A DNA stretch of 64,000 nucleotides from Cyanidium caldarium (lineage: Eukaryota > Rhodophyta > Bangiophyceae > Cyanidiales > Cyanidiaceae). The DNA is taken from assembly GCA_026184775.1 (NCBI GenBank), contig JANCYW010000009.1, positions 124,001 to 188,000 of the forward strand, in the 5' to 3' direction. A program made the translations under genes and the position numbers. How positions within the stretch are numbered: position 1 is the first letter of the stretch; each line of letters opens with the position of its first letter. The notes below the pieces were generated by a model. It was not told the DNA's origin and made no database searches. It saw nothing but the letters and a program-made list of their open reading frames with translations. Positions 26,867 to 36,185 of this stretch are shown here, piece by piece.

Positions 26867-29800
26867 TCAGCACGCCTCTTTACTCAACAGATCTGCCGCC
26901 ACTTCACACAAGCGTCGAGCCAGCTGCGGCATTGTCGGTGCATCGGCGTGCAGCACCACCTCGCGCTCCTTGGCAGCACGTGTTGGCGCGCACGATAGTA
27001 TGCGACGCACTCGCAAGGTGTTCGTCGGCGGATCGGCCAGCACCAGCAGCCGGCAGCCTCGCTGTTGCGCCTGCTCCACCCGCACAACAGTGGCACTCCA
27101 CACACAGCGGATGTGATGACGTCGCAGCTCGCCGACCAGTCGTTCGCACATGGCGCTCACGGCGGCATCGTCGGCGTCTTCTGCGCTCGCGCCCAACCAT
27201 ACCGCTGGTGGTGCGTCCGACCGCACCGCATACTCGCTGGGCACCTCGAACGGGTTGCCACCGCCCGCCGCCGTCATCACCACACCCACACCACACTGCG
27301 TGCCATCGGCCGCCGATTTGGTCGTCGATGATGAAGACGGCGACGATGATGCGAGCACTCCGTCCTCCCGCCGAAATTCCGCGCGAGGCAGTGACTGGCG
27401 CCACTGCCCGCCAAAAGCCACCACCGACTCCATCGCGAAGGTACTGCGCTTCCGCCGCGCACCTGGTCGCCCAGCCGTCGACTCGGGTGTCACTCGCGCC
27501 ACCTCGAACTGTATTCCATCGCCCAGAACAAACCGATCCGCACCCGGACCGCGCGGCCAGAGGAACGCATCGAGGGACACTGGCGGCAGCATCGGCGCCT
27601 GCGCCAACCACGGCTCCGATGACCCGTCTTTGTCTGCAGCAGCAGCAGCAGCAGCAGCACGATCCACGCCCATCAGCAGTTGCCAGTGCCGCAGCGTTTG
27701 CCGAATGTGCTCCAGCGCCACATCCACTCCGGCCGCCAATGCTTCAAGCAAGCGCGCCGCGGCGATATGCGGCGGCATCTGCACGGTGTTCAAACAGAGC
27801 GACTCCAGTCGCGCCATGGCCGGCTTGGCGCGCGCCGAATGGGCCATATGGTCGGCCGGCAGACAGCGCAATGCATCCGCCCAACCGAGGTAGGCGTGCT
27901 CGGCCAGCGCGGACCGCAGCTGCATCATAACGTCCGGGCCGGTGGACGCTGCCGCCGATTCCAGTGCCGCATACACCGCCCGGTTCAACTGTACATGTCC
28001 GATGCGCACCCGCAACCGATGGTTCACCTCCGTCGATGTGGTGGCGGGGGGATGACGCAACGGCTGCGGCGACAACACGGCGCGACCGGGCGCAGCAGCG
28101 GTATGCGAAGAGCAATGCGCCCATTCGATGGCCACACTGAGCGCCTCGGCGACGACCTCCGGACGCTGCCACGCCACGCGCGGCAGCAGCCAGTCGGCTT
28201 CGATCAACGTGGTGGGTATCCAGAGCCCCGCGCGGGCGAGGGCGGTCGCATCGCGCGGTGCGGCCGCTCGTTCCGGCGACGGTCCCGTCATCGCCGGCGG
28301 CCACGGATACCGAAACACGCCGCCCTGGTGCAAGCGAGCCAGTCGCAGCGCCAACGATGGATGTCGGGAATGCGGTGCCGCCAGTTCATCCACGACCGCG
28401 GCCACTGCGGGCGGCACTTGGCGCCACACAGGTCCGATGCGATAACACCCGCCATCACCGAGCGCAGGCTGGACGTGCGCCGCCTGTTCCTCCTCGCATG
28501 GCCCCAGGGCGTCGCCGCCGAGATCGGTTCGCAACCACAGACAGCCGCCGTCCGGAGCGAGCAGCGGCACCGCTTCGCGTGCCCCTGCGTCCGCGCTCTC
28601 GATCGGTGCATCGCTCCGCGGCGGTGTCGTCGACACCCCGCCGCTGTCTGCCAGGTGCCATTCGCTCAAGCCATGCAGCGCTAATACCTGCCGAGCGGAT
28701 TGTAGCGCTGTCGAGACCGCAGCTCTCCCGACGGGGGCTGCTCGTCGTCGGTGTCGGCCACGTCCCGACCACGGTGAGCGGAACAGGGCCCGCAGAGCCC
28801 GCTGCCGCAGTTTGCGATCGCCGGCGGTCATCGGCTCCGCAATGCTGTGTAGCAGCTCCGCCACGTATTCGTTCTCTGGCTTGGCCGGCAACATGCGCAG
28901 CAGCTCGGATGCCGTCGGTCTTCGTTGCGGATCGCGTGCCAACAACAGACGGATGAGCGCCGACTGCCGCGGCAGATTCTTCTCGAACGACTCGGGCAAC
29001 TCAAGGCGCTCCCGCAACGCCGTCAACACCAGATGCCGTTCGAAGGCAGTCGGGAAGCCGCCGGGCGCCCCGTTGTCTGGTGTCAACGGGCCGTAGAATA
29101 ACTCGAAAAGAACGATGCCCAGAGAGAATATGTCCACCTTGGTATCGTACGCGTGGGCGCCGGCGGTAGGCGACGCCGGACCGGGCGTCGCCGTTCGACG
29201 CGATAGCTCCGGCGCGCGATAATACGCGGTGCCCACAGATTGGGTCAGCTCTCGTTCCGCCACCGTGGCCGCTGCGGTCGACGGCTTCCGCACCTCGTTC
29301 GCCGTTGGCGCGAAAATCTGCTCGGCCAACGACGCTATCGACACCGTGGTGGCCAGGCCAAAATCACCGATTTTCACCGACACCGCATCCTCCTCATCTT
29401 CCCCCTCCGGCAGTAGGTCCGCGTCGTTCGTCGGGCCGCGCTGCGGCGAGCGGGAGCGCCCGCGCCCGCCCACCACGAAGATATTGGTCGGTTTCAGATC
29501 GCGATGCAGCAGGCCCAACGAGTGTAGGTAGTGCACGCCCTCGACGATCTGACGGAAGATCGCCCACAAGTCGATGCCCACATCTACCTCCTCGTCGATG
29601 AACTGGCGCAGCGTGCGCGGGCAGTACTCCATCTGCACGAAGAGAAACGCCACCAGCGGTCCCGTGGCGTCCGAGCCAGTGGCCGACAGGGATGGTTCGT
29701 GCAGGATCTCGTGCCACCGGGTGCGCTCGCCGTCTGCATCGTCTCCGACGGCAGTGGTGGTGCTGCTCTCCAGTCGCCGTAACGCCTCGCACGACTCCAC

Positions 29801-31258
29801 CCAGCAATTATAGTAGCGCACACATCGCGGATGCGACAGGCGGCTCAATGTGGTGGTCTCGCGGAGGATGCGCGGATCCTCCAAGTCCGGCGCGTACAGC
29901 GGGATGAGCTTCACTGCGTAAACGCGTCCGTCCAGGCGCTGCCGCACTTTGAACACCGCTCCGAAACCGCCGCGGCCCAGCAAAGAGAGGCGCTGGAAAT
30001 CCTCCTCAAAGCGCGAACGCGTCGGCAGCGAAAGCGTCGCGGAAGTGGATGACACGCTCGTAGCAGCTCCGTTTCGAGTTGGGGAACGCAGCGCATCCAC
30101 AGGGTCGCCGTCCACGCTGCCCAGCAACCAGCGACATAGCCGGCGTCCCAGTCGCCGCCGCAACCACTGTCGCTCCTCATCCGGCCTCGAGAGTCGCACT
30201 CCCAAACGTTGTCGCAATGCTCGGCGGCAGGCACGACGCTGCTCGGGGCGCATCTGATTCAACGATCGCGCCAGCAACAACTGCAGGAGGCGTTGCCGCG
30301 CCTCGGTGTCAAATGCGCCCTCTACATCCGATCCCGACAATCTCCCATTCGAATGTGTCGTATTGTCCGAAGCGGCCCCTCCGGTGTCACTCTCTACATC
30401 GGCTCCCAGCAGACTCCCCTCTGAATGTGTCGCGCTGTCCGAAGCGGCCCCTCCGGTGTCGGTCGAATCGCTGGCGCTCTCGCCTTCGCCCAATTCACCC
30501 ACCGCATCCACCGCGTCGGCGAACAAGGCACTACGAATGGTCGCCTCCGGAATCGTTCTGTCTGCGACTCCACCCCGCAAGCTGCAGCTGCGTTCGGCGT
30601 CCACACCGACGGGCAATGCCGTATCATCGCGCAGAGCCATCTTGCGCAACATGCGCTCCTCGGCAGCCAGACGTTCGCGATGCAGCATCTCCTCCATCTG
30701 ACGCTGCGCTTCGAGCAGTTCCTGACGCCGTCGCAACACCTCCGCCTCCCGCTGCTCCTCCTCCGCCCGTCTCTGTGCCTCTGCCCGTGACTCCCGCTCC
30801 AGCATTTGCGCATGCAGTCCACCGCGCGCATCCTGGACCCTGTCCCGCTGTTCCGCCGCCTTCAGGCAATCCTCCAGCGACCGCAGCGCCAAGTCGATCA
30901 CGTCAAAGCACACGACGGCACGCCGCTTGGCGGCGTCCTCGCAAACCGTCTGTATGCTCCTGCGGAGCCGCTCCACTTCCGCCCGGGTCGGACCACAGGT
31001 CGATCCCGCCAGGCGAGCTACTCCGACGCGCGCCCGCGCTCGAGCGCCCTGATGCGGATAACCTGGCGGCAGATGAAACGTCAGCGTGACTCCAAACTGG
31101 CCCGGACTCGCGGTTGTCGCGTCAGGACGTGGGGCCACATCCACCTCTAGGTGGATCTCATCGGTCGACTCGATGACTCGCAGCTCCTGAGGATACATGG
31201 ACTGCAGCGCCAGCAATTCCAGCTGGCGCTCTTCCTCCTCGACACTGTCACTGTTCAT
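26867..31258 (-). CDS. GCN2: eIF2alpha kinase GCN2
   Basis: The 1463-residue product has the GCN2 order: an N-terminal RWD domain (about 7-115, ELLALQSMYPQELRVIE), a Glu/Arg-rich coiled linker, a protein kinase, and a degenerate histidyl-tRNA synthetase domain. In the kinase are GRGGFGAVFKV (about 427), MEYCPRTLRQFID, HRDLKP (about 583), DFG (about 630) and GTAYYRAPEL. The HisRS-like part lies around 880-1290, with an anticodon-binding-like C-terminus. GCN2 phosphorylates eIF2alpha when uncharged tRNA accumulates. A pseudokinase domain was not seen. Two 24-residue acidic repeats lie in the linker (30320-30461), and (AGC)n at 27638-27660 makes an Ala run in the HisRS-like part. Confidence 0.95.
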   Translation of the reverse strand: MNSDSVEEEERQLELLALQSMYPQELRVIESTDEIHLEVDVAPRPDATTASPGQFGVTLTFHLPPGYPHQGARARARVGVARLAGSTCGPTRAEVERLRRSIQTVCEDAAKRRAVVCFDVIDLALRSLEDCLKAAEQRDRVQDARGGLHAQMLERESRAEAQRRAEEEQREAEVLRRRQELLEAQRQMEEMLHRERLAAEERMLRKMALRDDTALPVGVDAERSCSLRGGVADRTIPEATIRSALFADAVDAVGELGEGESASDSTDTGGAASDSATHSEGSLLGADVESDTGGAASDNTTHSNGRLSGSDVEGAFDTEARQRLLQLLLARSLNQMRPEQRRACRRALRQRLGVRLSRPDEERQWLRRRLGRRLCRWLLGSVDGDPVDALRSPTRNGAATSVSSTSATLSLPTRSRFEEDFQRLSLLGRGGFGAVFKVRQRLDGRVYAVKLIPLYAPDLEDPRILRETTTLSRLSHPRCVRYYNCWVESCEALRRLESSTTTAVGDDADGERTRWHEILHEPSLSATGSDATGPLVAFLFVQMEYCPRTLRQFIDEEVDVGIDLWAIFRQIVEGVHYLHSLGLLHRDLKPTNIFVVGGRGRSRSPQRGPTNDADLLPEGEDEEDAVSVKIGDFGLATTVSIASLAEQIFAPTANEVRKPSTAAATVAERELTQSVGTAYYRAPELSRRTATPGPASPTAGAHAYDTKVDIFSLGIVLFELFYGPLTPDNGAPGGFPTAFERHLVLTALRERLELPESFEKNLPRQSALIRLLLARDPQRRPTASELLRMLPAKPENEYVAELLHSIAEPMTAGDRKLRQRALRALFRSPWSGRGRHRRRAAPVGRAAVSTALQSARQVLALHGLSEWHLADSGGVSTTPPRSDAPIESADAGAREAVPLLAPDGGCLWLRTDLGGDALGPCEEEQAAHVQPALGDGGCYRIGPVWRQVPPAVAAVVDELAAPHSRHPSLALRLARLHQGGVFRYPWPPAMTGPSPERAAAPRDATALARAGLWIPTTLIEADWLLPRVAWQRPEVVAEALSVAIEWAHCSSHTAAAPGRAVLSPQPLRHPPATTSTEVNHRLRVRIGHVQLNRAVYAALESAAASTGPDVMMQLRSALAEHAYLGWADALRCLPADHMAHSARAKPAMARLESLCLNTVQMPPHIAAARLLEALAAGVDVALEHIRQTLRHWQLLMGVDRAAAAAAAADKDGSSEPWLAQAPMLPPVSLDAFLWPRGPGADRFVLGDGIQFEVARVTPESTAGRPGARRKRSTFAMESVVAFGGQWRQSLPRAEFRREDGVLASSSPSSSSTTKSAADGTQCGVGVVMTAAGGGNPFEVPSEYAVRSDAPPAVWLGASAEDADDAAVSAMCERLVGELRRHHIRCVWSATVVRVEQAQQRGCRLLVLADPPTNTLRVRRILSCAPTRAAKEREVVLHADAPTMPQLARRLCEVAADLLSKEAC
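30320..30461. repeat. 72-bp tandem repeat inside GCN2
   Basis: Two imperfect in-frame copies of a 72-bp unit (30320-30391 and 30392-30461) encode a Ser/Asp/Thr-rich 24-residue unit containing DTGGAASD and THS. The last 25 bases of each copy are nearly identical. Confidence 0.9.
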
Positions 31259-31447
31259 GGGGGGAAGCGTTGGGGTGTGCACAAGGTGTTCATGGGCAGA
31301 GAGTTTCCCCGAGCCGTTTGGTTACCAACCACCGCACCGCACTGTCGGATGCACGTCGTCCGAGCCAACGTCGATCTGGCAGATGCGTGAGCACCGCGAA
31401 CGCGAACACACCATTCCCTCCCACACACACCCACACCGCACTCTTTT

Positions 31448-32500
31448 TTATGCCAACCTCGGTCGCCGATCACATATCGCCCTCTGATCTGCCCAAACCG
31501 ACCATCGGGCAGCGCGCCCTCGTCCAACCCCGAGTTGAGGGACCGGCTCGGCTTCTCGTCGCGCTCGCCGTCTATCCATTGGCATTCGGGATACGTTCGC
31601 GGATGGCTCCAGCTCGTACTTGAGCTGCAGCAGTTTTCGCTTGAGAATCTCGTGCGTTCCGAAGAATACCGCAGTGAACGGCACCAGCCATAGTACCCGC
31701 GCCAGCCCGCCGGTGAACAGACCGGTGATGCCGTCGCGCTCCAGCACGTCGCGCGCCACGGCGGGAATTCCACGGTACTGCGACCGCGACGCCGTCATCA
31801 ACTTGGTCTTGATCACGTCCAGAGGCGTGGTAAGCCAACCGGTCATGCCGCCGGCCACACCACCCATCGCCCATTCCTCTTGCGCATGCAGTTGCTCTCG
31901 ACTGATGGTCCAGCGACAAGCCCGTTTCAGCTGTTCGTAGAGCCCAAACTCAAGCATCGTGTACGGCACGTCGCGGATGACCGTGGCCAGGTAGCCCGTG
32001 TACAGCCCGCGCACTCCCTCCTCCCGCAGGATGCGCAACAGGCCCTCTTGGAAGGTGCGATACACGCCCGCTTGCAGACGGCTCTTGACCACCTCGCCAG
32101 GCACCAGCAGCACCGAACACGACAGAAACGCCACTGCCGCCGAGGCAACTTCCGCCAGCGATCGATACTGGGCGGGCACGTGCGGTTGCACCAGGAACTG
32201 CTTCAAGGTCTCGTACATTGCAAATTTGACCGCGCCCGACGGCACTTGACCCGCCAAGTTGGCGTTCAAACCAGAGTACAGACCCATCACGCCACGATCT
32301 GTAATAATAGCCTGGGCGGCCGTCGGCATTGTGTGCCGAGCTAGCGCTGACGACGTCGGCGCCGCGGCCAGCTGCGACGCCCGCTGCATGAATATCTTCA
32401 CCGTGTCCAAGGGATGCATCACCGTCACCGCCGTCGCCGTCGCCAAGCCGCCGGCCACGAGATGCTCCGGAAGTGAGAGTCCATCGCTGAAGGTAATCAT
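31448..32500 (-). CDS. Mitochondrial carrier family, S-adenosylmethionine-carrier-like
   Basis: The 350-residue product has the three carrier repeats with P-x-D/E-x-x-K/R motifs: HPLDTVKIFMQ, VPGEVVKSRLQAG and TPLDVIKTKLM. The second motif with Glu (PGEVVK) and the overall wording match the SAMC (SLC25A26) group that swaps S-adenosylmethionine for S-adenosylhomocysteine across mitochondrial or plastid inner membranes. About 60 residues after the last repeat are Arg-rich and unlike the family. The start at 32500 leaves no presequence, which is normal for carriers. Substrate by homology only. Confidence 0.85.
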   Translation of the reverse strand: MITFSDGLSLPEHLVAGGLATATAVTVMHPLDTVKIFMQRASQLAAAPTSSALARHTMPTAAQAIITDRGVMGLYSGLNANLAGQVPSGAVKFAMYETLKQFLVQPHVPAQYRSLAEVASAAVAFLSCSVLLVPGEVVKSRLQAGVYRTFQEGLLRILREEGVRGLYTGYLATVIRDVPYTMLEFGLYEQLKRACRWTISREQLHAQEEWAMGGVAGGMTGWLTTPLDVIKTKLMTASRSQYRGIPAVARDVLERDGITGLFTGGLARVLWLVPFTAVFFGTHEILKRKLLQLKYELEPSANVSRMPMDRRRARREAEPVPQLGVGRGRAARWSVWADQRAICDRRPRLA

Positions 32501-33102
32501 TCGGCAAGGAAGTCACGACTGGTGTGGAGGCGGTGCAACGCGCTGCGGCAGGCGGGCCGGCGACGGTCACCGCGGAGCCGTGGCGAACGTTCGCGCGCGT
32601 ACGCATCCGTGGGTCACCAAAATCTCAAATGCGACAAACCGCCCTATTTCGATTCGGATCGCTCCCAGGTCGATGCGACGAATCCGTTACCGGCACGCGA
32701 TCGCTGTGCTGTCGCGTGTGAGCGGAACGCCCGCTCTGTCTGTCACGGGCATCGTTTCCTCGCGCTGAGGGCTGTACGACTTGTTGTCGGCGGCCGCTTT
32801 GCCGCACACTCACCGCGCTCCGGCTGACGGTGCCTACTCACGGTGACCGGCAAGAGCTGGCGCGATCTGTTTGGGTGCTGGGCGCGGCGCTGGGCTTGTA
32901 CCTCAACCGCCCGCTCGTCGTGGGCGCGGTGTCACGGCGTGTGATTGCGTGTCCGGTGGCCGCGGTTCTTTCGGGCGTGCGCGCGTGACTGGCACACGTC
33001 ACTGCGGGCTCGTCTCGGTCTCGGTCTCGGTCTCGTTGCGGTGTTGAGAGGAGCGGATCGGACTGAAACGTGCAACGAGCCGCTCGAGGCACCGCTGTCG
33101 AC
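32501..33102. other. 602-bp divergent spacer, no gene recognised
   Basis: The spacer separates the SAM-type carrier from the RING gene. It contains a (tctcgg)n run at about 33012-33036. One hydrophobic reading of about 50 codons near 32830-32990 has no ATG and was not accepted. Confidence 0.45.
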
Positions 33103-35247
33103 ATGCCGTACGCCACGGTGCGAGGGCGGCGGGTGCGGGTGCCGCAGGTGACCCGCATCATCCCGTTGCTGCTCTCCATCGTGTGGGTGGGCGTAGCGGT
33201 GTACTGGACGTTCTTTGGGGCACTGATCGGCCCGCAGTACCCCGGTTTCTCCCAACGAGAATGCGTGTTGAATGGCTCGGTGACCGAACAATCGTGCCCG
33301 CGCAGGTCGCAAAGCATGGCGACCAACTGCACGGTCGGCACGTGGCGATTCATGGCGTCCAACGTGACTGTCTACAGCGGGAGCTTGCGCCATCCACGGC
33401 AGTCCAACCTGACAGGCTACGACAACGTGCGCGGCGCCTACACCTATTCGTCCCGCGCGGCCGCCAAGGCCGCCGCCCAAAACGCTGGCATCGTGCCAGG
33501 CCGCCCTGTCGTCTGCTGGCAACAGGGTGACGCCCCGTACGTGGTGTTGATCGACCGCGGATTCTCGTCGTCGCCAACTGTGGGCGGCATCGTCACTTTG
33601 GCGATCGGGGTGCTGCTGCTCATCCTGTCGGTTTTGTATTGCATGGGGCTGGAATGTGTGATGTGGCAAGTGCTGCTACAGGTGCTGACGTGCGGACGGT
33701 ACAACTCGCTGGCGCGACGGCAGCGACAGACGCTGTGGGAGCATGCGCATGAATACGGCACCGGACAGGACGGTTGGTTGGGCGGTATCTTCCGGGCGCG
33801 TGCGGGCGGGCTGCTACCGTCTGAGATTCAGCAAGTATTGCGCTCGTCAGAGATCACTTTAGAAGAACTCGAGGCCTATAAGAAGCGCGTAGAGGAGGCG
33901 AGCATGGCGAGCGCGCCGATGGAGGCTGTCGAGCGGGACGAAACAGACGTGGACGGTATGCCATCGACGAGTGACGCTCGGTCGCCGTCGGTAGATGTCG
34001 TGGGCGCGAATGCGAGCCTCCGAATGTCTGCGTCTCGCGAAACCGAGTGTCAGAAGGGAGTCATGGGAGCGAATGCGAGCCCCCGAGTGTCTGCATCCCG
34101 CGAAACCGAGCCGCAACACGCGGCCGAGGAGGCGACAGTGGCGAACGTCGCGCACGCCAAAGTTCCAGAGCCTGGCGTGTCCACGGAGACGCCGTCGGAT
34201 CCATCGAGCGCCGCTGCTGCGGCCGCTACCGCAGGCAATCCCGATGTCGATGTGGCAGGGTTGCCGATTATGCGAGGCGATCTGGCCGATTGCGGCATCT
34301 GTCTGGATATGCTGGTGGCGCCGATTGCCCCCGAGGATGCGCAGTGGGAGGGCGACGAAGTGCTGGAGTCGCAAATTACGGCGCGCCGGCCGGTGGGGGC
34401 GGCGGGCGCTTCCCAAGTGACCCGCTGGATTCACACTGCCCAGCGGCGGTCACGTGGGCGCAATGCCGCCGGCGCAAGTCGCCGGCGGACGGGCCGCCCA
34501 CCGACCGTCTGGAGTCGTCTACGTCGCGCTTTCCCCCCGTCGCGCCGCGGAAGTCCTGCGGCGGCGCCGTCCATGTTGGGCACAGACGGAAATGATGTGG
34601 AGACCGGCACGCCCAGCCCAGGCAATGAGCAGCTGGAGGCGCCACCACCACCGCCAGGGACTGCCGCGGCCGCCGCCGCACCGCCGGCATCGCCGCCACC
34701 CAGTTCGGGAGACACACCAGTGGACGCCGTCAGCGCGGATCCGCCGGGGCCACGCCGTCTAGTGCGCTTGCAGTGCGGCCACGTGTTCCACTTTTCTTGC
34801 ATGAAACACTTTCTGTGCACGGGCGGCCTCACCTGCCCGCTGTGCAACCGTAATTTGCCGCACGATTACCTCGCCCCGCGCCGGGCGTGCCAGCCCCCGG
34901 CGTCCGGTGCCCACACAGAGGGGCCAAGCGAGGCCGGCGGCGCGCCAGGGCCACCCGCGGCCCCGGATATCGCGGAGCAGACGGGGTCGGAGCGTCCGGG
35001 TACACCGGGTGTCTCGGCGCCAGCGCGCCATGCGCATTCGTCGATGAGGCGACATGCGCGGTCGTTTCTGACGAGACTCTGGAATGACCGAGCGATCCGC
35101 GCACCACGTCGACCGCCACCGGTGGCTACGGTTGCCGATCCAGCGCCTCCGGATATAGAACGGCCGGCGGACATGCCCACGCCAGAGCGCAACTATGGTA
35201 TGATTTCGGTGCCGCAGCCACCGCCGGCGATGCGGCGCGAGGCGTGA
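33103..35247 (+). CDS. Membrane RING-H2 protein with split RING
   Basis: The 714-residue product has two hydrophobic segments (about 13-38 and 155-180) around a roughly 115-residue, Asn/Cys-containing loop likely facing the lumen. The cytosolic part starts with a basic segment, then a 63-bp duplicated unit, and a RING. The first zinc pair CGIC is near residue 397 and the second part CGHVFHFSC begins near 558, followed by CPLC. Cysteine and histidine spacing is RING-H2, but loop 1 is 157 residues rather than the usual 9-39. The C-terminal 110 residues are Pro/Ala-rich. It is a likely membrane ubiquitin ligase; partners unknown. Confidence 0.78.
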   Translation: MPYATVRGRRVRVPQVTRIIPLLLSIVWVGVAVYWTFFGALIGPQYPGFSQRECVLNGSVTEQSCPRRSQSMATNCTVGTWRFMASNVTVYSGSLRHPRQSNLTGYDNVRGAYTYSSRAAAKAAAQNAGIVPGRPVVCWQQGDAPYVVLIDRGFSSSPTVGGIVTLAIGVLLLILSVLYCMGLECVMWQVLLQVLTCGRYNSLARRQRQTLWEHAHEYGTGQDGWLGGIFRARAGGLLPSEIQQVLRSSEITLEELEAYKKRVEEASMASAPMEAVERDETDVDGMPSTSDARSPSVDVVGANASLRMSASRETECQKGVMGANASPRVSASRETEPQHAAEEATVANVAHAKVPEPGVSTETPSDPSSAAAAAATAGNPDVDVAGLPIMRGDLADCGICLDMLVAPIAPEDAQWEGDEVLESQITARRPVGAAGASQVTRWIHTAQRRSRGRNAAGASRRRTGRPPTVWSRLRRAFPPSRRGSPAAAPSMLGTDGNDVETGTPSPGNEQLEAPPPPPGTAAAAAAPPASPPPSSGDTPVDAVSADPPGPRRLVRLQCGHVFHFSCMKHFLCTGGLTCPLCNRNLPHDYLAPRRACQPPASGAHTEGPSEAGGAPGPPAAPDIAEQTGSERPGTPGVSAPARHAHSSMRRHARSFLTRLWNDRAIRAPRRPPPVATVADPAPPDIERPADMPTPERNYGMISVPQPPPAMRREA
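34006..34131. repeat. 63-bp in-frame tandem repeat in the RING gene
   Basis: Copies start at 34006 and 34069, and the second is imperfect. The 21-residue unit includes GANAS and SASRETE. Confidence 0.9.
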
Positions 35248-35312
35248 GCATTGCCCATCCTCTCGACACGGTATGCGTTGGGAAAGCGTCTCGCTTTTAC
35301 CTACACCCCACC

Positions 35313-35969
35313 TCATCGGTCGCATCCGTCCATGCGAGACGGCGGCACGTGCTCCAACTTGCCACTCTGTATCAACAACTCCACGTCACTACGCGCTACA
35401 AAATGCATCGTGCCGGCCGCCAAACGCACCGTCTCGCCGGTGCTGGCCATCACCACCGAGCCGCAGTCTTGCCGCACGCGCACCTCCACCAGCCAGTCTT
35501 TGGGCGGCACGTGCAGCTCCTCCAGCAGTCCCATGCCCACAGCACCGCCATACCATCCGAGCAATGCCTGGTATCGCTCGGCGTATTCCCGCTCTTGCGC
35601 CGACAGCAGTGCTGTCCGCCCCGAATCGCCGGATGCAGTGGCGGCCGTCCCGCCCGGGTGCAACGAGGCGTCGCGCTCCCAACAGGCCCGCTCGATGCGC
35701 CACAAGCGATTCATCAAGTACGCCAACACATACCGCTTCTCCCGTAACATCTGTGCTCGCTGGATCAACAGACGCCCTCCGATATAAGCGGGCGGCCGTC
35801 GCTGCCCCGCCTCCGCACGCTCTCGCAACGCCAGCACCCCCTGTTCCACCGCCCGGAACTGCCCCTCGATAGCCACCAACACCGTCTGAATCGACTCGGC
35901 CCGATACGGCGGCAACTGTTGCGCTTGTCGCAACTCCCGTATCATCTCCAACCCCGCCTCGCACGCCAT
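35313..35969 (-). CDS. PSF1: GINS complex subunit PSF1
   Basis: The 218-residue product follows PSF1: a start like 'LIRELRQAQQLPPY', an RLLIQRAQMLREKRYVLAYL helix, NRLWRIERACWE, and a B-domain-like C-terminus around IEVRVRQDCGSVVM and LLIQSGKLEH. GINS with CDC45 and MCM2-7 forms the replicative helicase. The Ala/Ser-rich insertion near 105-120 is longer than in animals. The divergent spacer on its 5' side holds an E2F-type site (36042-36049). Confidence 0.93.
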   Translation of the reverse strand: MACEAGLEMIRELRQAQQLPPYRAESIQTVLVAIEGQFRAVEQGVLALRERAEAGQRRPPAYIGGRLLIQRAQMLREKRYVLAYLMNRLWRIERACWERDASLHPGGTAATASGDSGRTALLSAQEREYAERYQALLGWYGGAVGMGLLEELHVPPKDWLVEVRVRQDCGSVVMASTGETVRLAAGTMHFVARSDVELLIQSGKLEHVPPSRMDGCDR

Positions 35970-36185
35970 CTTCTATTCCTCTCTGCCAACAACCGGTTGG
36001 CCTGGAGAGCGAGAACGAGGGCCCCCCGTGACATGGGAACGTTTCGCGCGCGTCTGTGTCGGATCGGCGCGGGGCGATCGATTTCGGGGCGCGCCTCCTC
36101 GGCCGCTCGACGGGACTTTCGATCGGCGGTCGTCCATCTCACGCTGACGTTTCCCACACCAGGACCTCACCGCTCCTCGCACCTC
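35970..36185. promoter_or_regulatory. Divergent PSF1 / La promoter with E2F-type site
   Basis: In this 216-bp spacer TTTCGCGC occurs at 36042-36049, a match to the E2F/DP consensus TTTSSCGC, 73 bp upstream of the PSF1 ATG. PSF1 is a known E2F target in other eukaryotes. The site also faces the La gene. Confidence 0.5.

Noticed and set aside
32830-32990. A hydrophobic reading (VLGAALGLYLNRPL...) that might be a small membrane protein
   Set aside because: It has no ATG in frame, matches no family, and lies in the leader region of the RING gene.
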